From an uncultured Aquimarina sp. (GTDB lineage Bacteria; Bacteroidota; Bacteroidia; Flavobacteriales; Flavobacteriaceae): DNA of 64,000 nt. The notes under the pieces are model-generated. The model saw only the letters and a program-made list of their open reading frames with translations. It had not been told where the DNA came from and did no database searches. The stretch is from assembly GCA_947493495.1 (NCBI GenBank), contig CANLRN010000002.1, forward strand, positions 62,001 to 126,000, in the 5' to 3' direction. Shown piece after piece: positions 9,144 through 17,856 of the stretch. Made by a program: the position numbers and the translations under genes. Each line of letters begins with the position of its first letter. The stretch's first letter is position 1.

Positions 9144-10925
9144 TTATTTTATGACTATTCTTTTAGTAACTATAGATTTTAGAGCGCTGATTTTAATAAA
9201 GTAGATACCTCTGGATATATTAGGTAATTCAACTTCTTGAGATGTAAAATGATGTTTTTTACTAATTGTTTTTATGACAGTTCCGTTACTATTAAACACT
9301 TCGATTTTATCAATAAACATATTGCTATTGATATTGAAAACTCCTGAGGATGGGTTAGGATAAATAACAAAAGTATTAGTATCCGAAAAATCATCTATAG
9401 ACAAAAAATTACAATTCTCAGAGTAAGTTGCAGAAGTGTCTTTTTTCCAATCTGTAGGGATTGAATTTAATAACCCTTGTGGTGTTTGTATACAGTTTAA
9501 ATCAGGGTTATTAGTTGCATTCATACTTTGTAAAGCATTAAAGAACGGCGTATCATCTTTAAGATTTAAAATCGTTAACTCATTACTATGACAGTTCAAT
9601 TCTTCTAAAACACCATTTTTGGATATATCTAGAGAACTTAAGAAATTATTATTGATACGAAGTGTTGTTAACAAGGTGTTATTCGAAACGTCTAAGAATA
9701 CAAGATTATTTCTAAAAGCAGTTAAAGATTCCAATTTCACATTTTTAGAGATATCTAAGTTGTCAATTCCAGTTTCTCCAATATTTAGCACTTTTAATTC
9801 TAAGTTATTAGAAAAGTTAAATTTTTCTAACCGTCTTGCACCTGTACAAGATAATTTTTCTAATTCCTTAAAATCTTCAATTCCTGTAAGATCTTCGATA
9901 GATCTTGCCGTAATATCTAATTCTTTAATAGTTTCAATATTAGTAGTAAATACTCGTCCATTAATTGTTTGGTCTTTATCTATGTTTTTATCTATCAATG
10001 ACCGCTCAAAAAATCGATCTGGAATTGAAGTTATTCTACAATCTGTATTATAAAAAGCAGCGTCATCTTTTTTCCATAGACTAAGAGGGAAAAAAGGAGC
10101 ATCTATTAAGCTTTGCGATACGATAATACAACTAAGGTCAGGATTGCCTGTTACGTCCAAGTTTATGAGAGAATTAGAGGTTCGAGTTCTATTTGTAAGA
10201 TTGAGCTCTGTAAGTTTATTATTATTACAAAGTGCAGTTTCAAGCAACGTATTTTGTGACAAGTCCAAAGCGGCTAGAACATTGTTTGAGATCAACAGGA
10301 AATCTAATTGCATATTATTCGACAGATCAATGAATTCTAAATCATTATTATTAATAGTGAGTCTTTGTAGTTCAATATTTTTGGATAAATCAATAGATGT
10401 AAGATTATTAAAACTAGATGAAACTATTTTTAGCTTGGAGTTGTTAGAAAGATCCAATGATTCTAATGAATTACGAAATAAAGAAAGATGTTCTAATTTT
10501 GTGTTTTTGGATAAATCTATTGAAGTCAGGTTATTTGCATCTGCGAATACTAACATTAGGTCACTATTAGAAGAAAGGTCTAAATTGTTTAAGGAGTTCG
10601 AAGTACATTTTAGTTCGATTAATTTACTGTTATTAGATATGTCTATAGTAGTGAGGTCTTTATTCTGACTACAATTTAATTTTTCTAAATCCCTAAAACC
10701 TTCAATTCCAGTAAGGTTCTTTATGTCTTTATTCGCAATGTTGAGCTCTTTTATTGATTCTATATTTCTTGTAAATACAATTCCATCAATATCAATATCC
10801 GGGTCGACCCCTGCATCTATTAATGCTTGTTCAAAGTTTCTATCAGGAATTAATGTGAAGTTAGATTGCGCTGATAAATATGTAAAAAAGAGAAATGCGA
10901 TTATTAGTAATGAATACTTTTTCAT
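9144..10925 (-). CDS. secreted leucine-rich-repeat protein with T9SS sorting domain
   Basis: This 593-residue protein has a signal peptide (MKKYSLLIIAFLFFTYLSAQ). It then has two arrays of short leucine-rich repeats with pattern LxxLDLSxNxxL. Each array is introduced by the same cap: IPDRNFEQALID near residue 28 and IPDRFFERSLID near residue 300, each followed by NIExIKELxI and LTGIExF. The protein is therefore an internal duplication. The last about 75 residues (YPNPSSGVFNIN to the end RIVIK) are a type A sorting domain, so it should be exported by the type IX system and anchored or released at the surface. A role in adhesion or protein binding is inference. It stands alone. Confidence 0.88.
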   Translation of the reverse strand: MKKYSLLIIAFLFFTYLSAQSNFTLIPDRNFEQALIDAGVDPDIDIDGIVFTRNIESIKELNIANKDIKNLTGIEGFRDLEKLNCSQNKDLTTIDISNNSKLIELKCTSNSLNNLDLSSNSDLMLVFADANNLTSIDLSKNTKLEHLSLFRNSLESLDLSNNSKLKIVSSSFNNLTSIDLSKNIELQRLTINNNDLEFIDLSNNMQLDFLLISNNVLAALDLSQNTLLETALCNNNKLTELNLTNRTRTSNSLINLDVTGNPDLSCIIVSQSLIDAPFFPLSLWKKDDAAFYNTDCRITSIPDRFFERSLIDKNIDKDQTINGRVFTTNIETIKELDITARSIEDLTGIEDFKELEKLSCTGARRLEKFNFSNNLELKVLNIGETGIDNLDISKNVKLESLTAFRNNLVFLDVSNNTLLTTLRINNNFLSSLDISKNGVLEELNCHSNELTILNLKDDTPFFNALQSMNATNNPDLNCIQTPQGLLNSIPTDWKKDTSATYSENCNFLSIDDFSDTNTFVIYPNPSSGVFNINSNMFIDKIEVFNSNGTVIKTISKKHHFTSQEVELPNISRGIYFIKISALKSIVTKRIVIK

Positions 10926-11054
10926 GATTAAATACTTTTATTATTGTTTTTTCCAGCGGCAAAAGTATTTTTAAGCATTTAAATCTAATATGACAATTGT
11001 TCCAAAATATGGGAGAGATGTTCCAGATGTTTTTTTAGTATGTTAAGTTATAGG

Positions 11055-11978
11055 TTATTGGACTATTGCTCCCTTTGGAATGGGTGCATCTTTATGTTTC
11101 CAACGTTTATGAGTCCATAAATAATTTTCAGGTTTTTTATGAATTTGCCCCTCGAGTAGTTTGAGGTATTCTTTAATAACATAGAATTTTTCTTCATTCT
11201 TACTATTTTCTGAAATCTGAATAAATTTCACTTCATAGTATCCTCTTTTTACTTTTTCTACTTGTAGATATAAAACAATAAGATCTAATCGTTGAGCCAA
11301 AAATTCTCCACCCAAAAATATTGGTACTTTGATACCCATAAAATCTGTCCAGAATTTTGCATTATTAAGTTTTGGAGACTGATCAGAGATCATACCATAA
11401 GAACATATGGTACCTTCTTGTTTATCTTTGATAATTTGTCGAGCTACTTTATGACTAGCAATTAATCGCGAATCAAATCTACCTCGTATTGTATGTGCTA
11501 ATTTATCAAAATACTTATTCTTTAATTGTTTATAAATCCCTACACACGGATTTAGGGATACCAGATCTACCGCATTAGACCATTCGAAACTACCATAATG
11601 CCCCATTAATGTGATGATACTTTTATTCTTTTTTTCGAGCTCATGAAACTCATCTAGGTTAACTACTTTATATCTTTCTATTAATTCTTCTCTAGTAATG
11701 GATAGTGACTTTGCCATTTCTAAAAACATATCGCACATATGCTTATAAGAGGCTTTTCGAATCCTGTTTATTTCTTTTTTGTCCTTATCTGGAAATACTA
11801 AAGTTAGGTTGTCTGTTACCGTTTTTCTTCTGTATCGAATGATGTAGTATACTAAAATATAGATACAGGTAGAGAGCATATAAAATATACGCCAAGGAAG
11901 TTTAGAGATAAACCATAGTATTGGGTATACCAGATAATAAGTAAATAATTGCATTAATTTTTTGATTTTAGCCTTCAA
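11055..11978 (-). CDS. lysophospholipid/lipid A acyltransferase, LpxL/HtrB family
   Basis: This 307-residue inner-membrane acyltransferase probably adds a secondary acyl chain during lipid A synthesis, or to a related lipid. An N-terminal membrane anchor (about residues 10-50) is followed by the catalytic H-x4-E motif in HYGSFEW (H127, E132). The conserved segments GIYKQLKNKYFD, SDQSPK and WTHKRWK near the C-terminus also fit. The ATG at 11954 (MQLFTYYLVYP) is an equally plausible start; many relatives begin that way. It is divergent from the rhomboid gene. Confidence 0.9.
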   Translation of the reverse strand: MKAKIKKLMQLFTYYLVYPILWFISKLPWRIFYMLSTCIYILVYYIIRYRRKTVTDNLTLVFPDKDKKEINRIRKASYKHMCDMFLEMAKSLSITREELIERYKVVNLDEFHELEKKNKSIITLMGHYGSFEWSNAVDLVSLNPCVGIYKQLKNKYFDKLAHTIRGRFDSRLIASHKVARQIIKDKQEGTICSYGMISDQSPKLNNAKFWTDFMGIKVPIFLGGEFLAQRLDLIVLYLQVEKVKRGYYEVKFIQISENSKNEEKFYVIKEYLKLLEGQIHKKPENYLWTHKRWKHKDAPIPKGAIVQ

Positions 11979-12094
11979 AGATACCTTTTTTTAGTGTACT
12001 ACAGGATGCTTACAGATGACTGTGTTTGGTTTTCAAAAAAACATAAAGGCTTTTTTTGAATAGAATATTATATTTGATCCTCAAAAGAGCAAGA

Positions 12095-12745
12095 ATGTCA
12101 AATATAGATATCGTAGTAATTGTAATTATAGTAGCTAATGTAATTTTTTCATTAAAAGGATTTAATGATTTTTCTTTTTTTGAGAAATACAAATTTTCTA
12201 TTGGCGGGGTACGAAGGGGAGAGCAGATTAGGATGATAAGTTCTGGTTTTTTACATGTAGATACGATGCATCTATTCTTTAATATGTTTACGCTCTATAT
12301 TTTTGCGCCCATAGTGCTAAATAATTTAGGAACTGTAAAGTTTTTAGGAGTATACATTGCAAGTTTACTAATAGGCAGCCTCTTTTCCTTATTTTTTCAT
12401 AAAGAAGAATATCATTACAGCGCTGTAGGTGCTAGTGGAGCAGTCTCTGGGATTATTTATGCTGCCATATTGTTCGAACCTAGTATGAGTTTGTACTTAA
12501 TGTTTATCCCTATTCCTATTCCAGCTTATATATTTGGTATAGGGTATCTGTTATACTCTATTTATGGGATGAAAAGCAGATCGGGCAATATTGGTCATGA
12601 TGCACATTTTGGAGGTGCAGTAGGAGGCTATGTAATTACGTTGTTATTTGCTCCGTGGTTGTTTCAGGAAAATATGTTGATGATTATACTATTGGCTATC
12701 CCAATACTCATCCTTTTTGTACTGCAACGGCTGGGTAAATTATAA
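12095..12745 (+). CDS. rhomboid family intramembrane serine protease
   Basis: This 216-residue membrane protein has six predicted transmembrane helices. It carries the rhomboid catalytic dyad: Ser114 in GASGAVSG and His171 in AHFGG. The HLFFNM motif lies in the second helix. It cleaves transmembrane substrates within the membrane; its target is unknown. I chose ATG 12095. The longer frame begins at a TTG at 12056 and adds a basic 13-residue stretch that does not fit the family. A TATATTTG box at 12069-12076 would put the transcription start a few bases before this ATG, though no good -33 box is placed. Confidence 0.93.
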   Translation: MSNIDIVVIVIIVANVIFSLKGFNDFSFFEKYKFSIGGVRRGEQIRMISSGFLHVDTMHLFFNMFTLYIFAPIVLNNLGTVKFLGVYIASLLIGSLFSLFFHKEEYHYSAVGASGAVSGIIYAAILFEPSMSLYLMFIPIPIPAYIFGIGYLLYSIYGMKSRSGNIGHDAHFGGAVGGYVITLLFAPWLFQENMLMIILLAIPILILFVLQRLGKL

Positions 12746-12753
12746 CAACTAAA

Positions 12754-12784
12754 AAAAACGATCTCGGGATTGAGACCGTTTTTA
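12754..12784. terminator. bidirectional terminator between rhomboid and TlpA-like genes
   Basis: The AACG-A-TCTC and GAGA-C-CGTT arms, with one mismatch, surround GGGATT. They are flanked by A-run and T-run on the two sides, between convergent genes. Confidence 0.75.
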
Positions 12785-12809
12785 GTATATACCCCTAGAT
12801 AGTATCTAT

Positions 12810-13934
12810 CTATAATGCTTTTTCTTCTAGTAACTCAGCAATTCTGGTTTCTAATGCAGGGCCTCTTAGATTTTTGTCAATAACATTTCCGTTTTCATCT
12901 ATTATAAAGGTAGCAGGGATAGAGCGTACTCCAAATGCCTTTGCAATTGGCTCTTGCCAGAATTTTAGATTAGAAACATGATTCCAATCCAAATGATCAG
13001 CTGTAATAGCTTTTTGCCAATGTTCTTTATTCCTATCCAATGATACTCCTATTATGTTTAGTCCTTTGTCGTGATATTTATTGTACACTCTAACTACATT
13101 AGGATTTTCTACTCTACAGGGTTTACACCAAGAAGCCCAAAAATCTATTATAGTGACTTTACCCATAGATTGTTTTAAGGAAACTAGTTGTCCCTCTGGA
13201 TTTGGTGCTTCAAAATCATCGATTTCACTACCAATATCAATTTTACCTACTGAAGAGGCTAGAATTCGATCTAGATTTTTACCTAATCTAGATGTTTTTA
13301 CACTGTTATCAAGAGTAGTAAATAGCTTTTTTACTTTTTTTGGAGCTAATGATTTGAGATTAACCATATCAGTAAGTACCATAACTGCGACTAATGATGT
13401 AGGGTTCTTATCTACAAATGATCTACGCAGTTCTTTTTCTTGAACAATGAGTTGCTGTTGCTTAATAGACAATTCAGCGGCTTCATCAGTCTTTTTTAAT
13501 TTTGTAGCAATTTGATATTGATTTCTTAATTCTTGTTTTTCCCTATTAATGGTAGTTACTTTAGTGAGGTAGTTAAAAAACAAATCATTTTCTGCACCTC
13601 CTTTTATCACGGATGATCTAAGACTATCCTTATATATAGTCATTTTAATAGGGACATCTTCTGCAACATACAATACATTTCCATTGGTATTATCAAATGT
13701 TAGATAATTAAGGTCATTTGCTGCTGGAGTCGACATTACTATCTCGAATTTACTGTCTTTGATAGTCGAAGAATCAATTATTGTTGGTCTATTGGATTGG
13801 CTTATCCCATTGACATATACTTTTACACCATCTTCAAAACCTTGAACATCTGCGGATATAACATATCCTTTTTTTTCTTTTTCACATGCTATTGATACTA
13901 GTATAGCAGTCAATACTATTACAATTTTCTTCAT
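12810..13934 (-). CDS. TlpA-like thiol-disulfide oxidoreductase lipoprotein with DUF4369-like N-terminus
   Basis: I start this 374-residue protein at 13934 because it gives a lipoprotein signal (MKKIVIVLTAILVSIAC); the frame to 13991 only adds an unrelated hydrophobic lead. Residues about 20-130 look like DUF4369, with GYVISADVQGFEDGVKVYV. A charged helical region follows (about 130-175). The C-terminal thioredoxin fold (about 235-374) has the redox site WCKPC (C270, C273) and the cis-Pro segment RSIPATFIID. It should act in the periplasm, anchored by lipid, as a disulfide reductase in cytochrome or protein maturation. It is monocistronic. Confidence 0.92.
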   Translation of the reverse strand: MKKIVIVLTAILVSIACEKEKKGYVISADVQGFEDGVKVYVNGISQSNRPTIIDSSTIKDSKFEIVMSTPAANDLNYLTFDNTNGNVLYVAEDVPIKMTIYKDSLRSSVIKGGAENDLFFNYLTKVTTINREKQELRNQYQIATKLKKTDEAAELSIKQQQLIVQEKELRRSFVDKNPTSLVAVMVLTDMVNLKSLAPKKVKKLFTTLDNSVKTSRLGKNLDRILASSVGKIDIGSEIDDFEAPNPEGQLVSLKQSMGKVTIIDFWASWCKPCRVENPNVVRVYNKYHDKGLNIIGVSLDRNKEHWQKAITADHLDWNHVSNLKFWQEPIAKAFGVRSIPATFIIDENGNVIDKNLRGPALETRIAELLEEKAL

Positions 13935-14270
13935 CAGGATATTTTCTTTTTTTATTAGGCTTGTAAAAATAATTAATAACAAGTGTATCACCCAATAATT
14001 AACTTTTAAATATTATTTCACATAAAAAAAATACATAATTAGGGCATTAAATCATAAACAAATCATAAATTTTGTAACATATGCTGTAATATAAGCGTCT
14101 AATAGTACTAGTATATTTAAGTAATATTCTTACTTTTTTGATCTAAAGTACTTTATAGTGTGTACTTATTGTGTGGGTTTTAACTTTTTTAATTTAATTA
14201 ATTGTTAATGATAACTTAAGACAATATGGATTGTAGTATTTTTGTTTAACTATATTAGAAAAGGTTTGTT
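13935..14270. other. intergenic region between divergent genes
   Basis: This 336-bp AT-rich gap separates the divergent TlpA-like and GAF-like genes. It contains one more TAGTACTA (14103-14110), the same octamer found twice upstream of glmM. I see no clear promoter box, long inverted repeat or small gene. Confidence 0.4.
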
Positions 14271-16640
14271 ATGGAGTTGCTAGCAAAAAATTTTCCATTA
14301 AAAATAAGTATAAGCTTTTCTTCTTTTTTTAAAAAGTATAGAGAGCTTCTGAAGAGTGATAATCTTTTCATTAGAGATCGTGCAGAAAAAATTATTGCAA
14401 TAGCAGAATCTTACCCAGAATTGGATCAGGGAATTACCTCAGAAGATGATATCCATAAATTAGCTTCGCAGATTGATCTGATATTAGAAGATTCATTTGC
14501 CCAGCTGTTACAAGACAATGAAATCAAGATTGCGACTATTCCTTTTAGTAATTTGGTTTTAAAATCTACAGAACGATATAAAAGCATTATCAAAGCAGCT
14601 GGAAAAAATTTCGAACCAGAAATAAAAAATTTAGACGAAGATCATTATTATATCATGGGATGTAGTATCATCCTAAGTCAATATTATGGGTACAAAATTG
14701 ATTTTAGAAGACCTTTTTTTTATGATATTCCTGATGCTTCAGGGATTATAAGACATTATAGGATTTTGTATAATGGAGATTTTATAGAAATCTTTAAAAC
14801 TAAAAAAGCCAAAGATATAACTGAAGCAGATGTAGCAGAATTATTAGACAATTTTGATAATATAACTATCTGGAAAAAAAAGTTTCCACCTAATAGTTGG
14901 GTTTTTAAAGGGGTCATTATAGCTAATATGTATGATGCAACAACAGATGTCTCTTTATCAGATTTTAAAACGAGTTTATTGCGGTATGATAAAAAACAAG
15001 GAAATTTTATTGAAAGTTTTCAGAATATATTTAGATCCATATTTAACTTACCTGAGATAAAAGTTGGTTTTTCGAATTATAATCAAGAAGATGGAGTTTT
15101 CGAAAAAGTCCCTCTAAGAACCATAGATAGTTATATATTATATGATCAATATGCAGATGGGTGCAAAGATGCATTGTGTAAAGGAACATATCACAGTCTA
15201 TTCGAAAAGTCTAAGTATTTTGCAATTTCTGATGTAAAAAAGTTTCAGCAATCTTCTCCAAATGAGAAAATGTATAATAAGCTTATTAAGCAAGGCATAC
15301 ATAGTGCAATTCTAGCTCCTATCGAAAATGATGGAAATTTATTAGGAGTTTTAGAAATTATTTCACCTAATATACGAGAACTGAATAGCATCAACGCAAA
15401 TAAATTGGAGGATGTCATGCCATATTTGGTGGATTCTGTATTACGCTCCAAAGCAAAAGCCGAAGATGAACTAGAATTGGTCATCCAACAAGAATGTACA
15501 TCTATTCATCCAAGTATATATTGGAAGTTTAGACAAGAAGCTAAACGATTTGTTCGTGCTAAGGTAGAAAGAACCCCTGTTTCTTTTAGAGAAGTTGTTT
15601 TTGAAAACGTATACCCATTATTTGGGCAAATTGATATCAAAGGATCATCAAATGCTCGGAATAGTTCTGTACAAAAAGATTTAGTTGTACAACTAAATGC
15701 AATTTCCAAAATAATTGACAAAGTCATAACATCAGAAAAATTACCAATCTATGAGCAAATTAAATTCAGGATTGATAATTATATCAATATAGTTAATGAA
15801 CAGTTACAGGTCGATAGCGAACAAAAAATTATTGATTTTATAAAGAAGGATATCACTCCTTTATTTAAGCATCTAAGAAAGAAGGATGATCAGACCAAAA
15901 GCATGATAGATGCGTATAATCATATTCTAGATACTACCATCAAGACAGTGTATAAGAATAGAAAAGCATATGATGAATCCGTAATGTTGATCAATAAAAA
16001 AATGGCAGCATTATTAGATGAAAAACAAAAGGATGCTCAAAAAATGTATCCTCATTACTTCGAAAGATTTAAGACTGATGGTGTAGAGCATAATATGTAT
16101 ATAGGAGAATCTATTACACAAAAAAACAGCTTTAATAAAATATATTTATACAATCTTAGATTGTGGCAATTACAAGTCATGTGTGAGATGGAAAATGAAT
16201 ACTATCAGTTAAAGAAAGAATTACCAATAGCTCTAGATGTTGCCTCTATGGTATTGGTATTCAATGCATCTTTATCTGTAAGATTTAGGATGGATGAAAA
16301 GCGTTTTGATGTAGATGGCACTTATAATGCTAGATATGAAGTGGTGAAGAAACGTGTAGATAAAGCCAATATTAAAGGAACTAATCAGCGTATTACCGAG
16401 AAAGGTAAATTAGTCATTGTGTATTCTCAGCGATCTGATGAGATGGAATATATAAAATATATCAACTTTTTACAATCCAAGAAGTACTTAAAAGATGAAA
16501 TTGAGATAGTAGAATTGGATGATTTACAAGGAGTTACTGGATTAAAAGCCTTAAGGGTAAATATTCTCTATAACAAAAATAAAGATGATGAAGAGTATTA
16601 TACCTATGAAGATCTAATGAAAGAAATTAATAGCAATTAA
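14271..16640 (+). CDS. large GAF-domain-like cytosolic protein of unknown function
   Basis: This 789-residue protein has no signal peptide or membrane helix. The first half is mostly helical. Residues about 230-400 look like a GAF sensor fold, ending in HSAILAPIENDGNLLGVLEIISP, a typical GAF beta-strand pair. A Cys pair (GCKDALCKG) lies near residue 300. The rest is long and helical with Lys/Glu-rich coiled-coil character (about 480-600). It ends in a mixed region and an acidic tail. No kinase, cyclase or phosphodiesterase motif is visible. Its TAA directly abuts the TAA of the convergent HD-PycTM gene. A signal-sensing role is inference. Confidence 0.65.
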   Translation: MELLAKNFPLKISISFSSFFKKYRELLKSDNLFIRDRAEKIIAIAESYPELDQGITSEDDIHKLASQIDLILEDSFAQLLQDNEIKIATIPFSNLVLKSTERYKSIIKAAGKNFEPEIKNLDEDHYYIMGCSIILSQYYGYKIDFRRPFFYDIPDASGIIRHYRILYNGDFIEIFKTKKAKDITEADVAELLDNFDNITIWKKKFPPNSWVFKGVIIANMYDATTDVSLSDFKTSLLRYDKKQGNFIESFQNIFRSIFNLPEIKVGFSNYNQEDGVFEKVPLRTIDSYILYDQYADGCKDALCKGTYHSLFEKSKYFAISDVKKFQQSSPNEKMYNKLIKQGIHSAILAPIENDGNLLGVLEIISPNIRELNSINANKLEDVMPYLVDSVLRSKAKAEDELELVIQQECTSIHPSIYWKFRQEAKRFVRAKVERTPVSFREVVFENVYPLFGQIDIKGSSNARNSSVQKDLVVQLNAISKIIDKVITSEKLPIYEQIKFRIDNYINIVNEQLQVDSEQKIIDFIKKDITPLFKHLRKKDDQTKSMIDAYNHILDTTIKTVYKNRKAYDESVMLINKKMAALLDEKQKDAQKMYPHYFERFKTDGVEHNMYIGESITQKNSFNKIYLYNLRLWQLQVMCEMENEYYQLKKELPIALDVASMVLVFNASLSVRFRMDEKRFDVDGTYNARYEVVKKRVDKANIKGTNQRITEKGKLVIVYSQRSDEMEYIKYINFLQSKKYLKDEIEIVELDDLQGVTGLKALRVNILYNKNKDDEEYYTYEDLMKEINSN

Positions 16641-17816
16641 TTATTGCAGTGTATTAAATGCGATAACAAATGCGATTACAGAAGTAATAATTCCTATCAT
16701 AAATACAGAATACGTAATACGCAATATCTTATATTTTCTATGCAATACTTTACCTAAGAAGTAGAGGTCCTTAATCATAGTATTATAGATATACTCTTTG
16801 TCCTCCATTAATTCGTGCATCGCCCATGTATATTCGGGCAATGGCATCTTATGAAAATTACCAAAAAATAAAAGATTTACCTTTTTTTCTTCAATTTCTT
16901 TTCTTGTAAATTCTCCACTAGTCACATTTGGTCTAGTTGCTAAAACAGATAACATCATAGAAGCAACACTAAAAATGATAAATATAATGGTGGGTATAAT
17001 TAGATAACTGTTAGATGGATTATCTAATTTAGGAATTAAATTAGAAAGTGCTAATGAAATAATAATAGCATTGACCGAAAGAAGAATATTGGCCTTTGTA
17101 TCTGCTATGTCACTTAGTTTTAAGTGATTTCTTAGTGTAACCCTAAATACAGTTTGGATACCTTTTTCAGGACTTTCCTCCTTTACCATCTTTTTCAGCT
17201 TTTCTTTCTTTTTCTTTTTCTTAATTTTTATCTGTTCATTTTTTATCTGTGTAAGATGCTCTTCTTTTTTTGGTGTCCAATACGTTTTAGCATAATCAGT
17301 ATAATATTGATGTTTGTTTTGTAAAAAATCAATATTCACTTTTAACCACTCTTCTCTACTGTAATCTTTTATATTGTTTAATTTAAATTCTTGTCGTAAG
17401 AATTCACTAGTTTCTTTAAAATAATCTTTGGCCAGATGAGAAGCATCGGCATCTCTAATAATTTTTTCTACTAAATCTATTGGCTCATGGTCCATTTTTG
17501 TAGCCATGATTAGTCGAGATACCTGTTGAATAATTTTTTGATGGATGTCTTGTTTTAATAAAAACTCAGAAGCTATATTAACACTATGTTCTTCGTGTTG
17601 TTGTTGACTCTCACAATATCCAGTATCATGTAATAACACAGCAAGTAATAATGCTTGTTTATCTTCATCAGAAATTGTAATATTATCAATAATTTCTTTT
17701 GTACTTTTAAATACTCTTTTGGTATGCGTATAATTATGGTAGATGCATTTTTCAGAAAGCTTTTTTTCAAAAAGATCCGAAACAAAAAGATCTGTTTTTT
17801 CTAGTAGAGTATCCAT
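16641..17816 (-). CDS. HD-domain protein fused to a Pycsar-effector-like (PycTM, DUF5706) membrane domain
   Basis: This 391-residue protein has an N-terminal HD phosphohydrolase domain (about residues 20-190): H27 and H31 in YHNYTHTKRV, the HD pair H63-D64 in LLHDTGY, and the downstream IIRDADASHLAKD. A Lys-rich linker (about 190-220) leads to a domain matching the Pycsar effector family. That domain has the signature LSDIADTKANILLSVNA, then two membrane helices (about 240-296), the motif FFGNFHKMP, and a final helix at the C-terminus. In Pycsar systems this domain responds to cyclic CMP or UMP, but no cyclase gene lies beside it. It is divergent from the 3.7-kb phosphatase gene by 40 bp. The HD part may degrade a nucleotide signal; that is inference. 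Confidence 0.82.
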   Translation of the reverse strand: MDTLLEKTDLFVSDLFEKKLSEKCIYHNYTHTKRVFKSTKEIIDNITISDEDKQALLLAVLLHDTGYCESQQQHEEHSVNIASEFLLKQDIHQKIIQQVSRLIMATKMDHEPIDLVEKIIRDADASHLAKDYFKETSEFLRQEFKLNNIKDYSREEWLKVNIDFLQNKHQYYTDYAKTYWTPKKEEHLTQIKNEQIKIKKKKKKEKLKKMVKEESPEKGIQTVFRVTLRNHLKLSDIADTKANILLSVNAIIISLALSNLIPKLDNPSNSYLIIPTIIFIIFSVASMMLSVLATRPNVTSGEFTRKEIEEKKVNLLFFGNFHKMPLPEYTWAMHELMEDKEYIYNTMIKDLYFLGKVLHRKYKILRITYSVFMIGIITSVIAFVIAFNTLQ

Positions 17817-17856
17817 ATAGTGATTTTTCTGTAACCAAAATAATTAAAAAAAATGA

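Noticed and set aside
16641-17816. Complete Pycsar phage-defence system
   Set aside because: No pyrimidine cyclase is encoded in the neighbouring genes, so a complete system is not supported; only the effector-like domain is seen.
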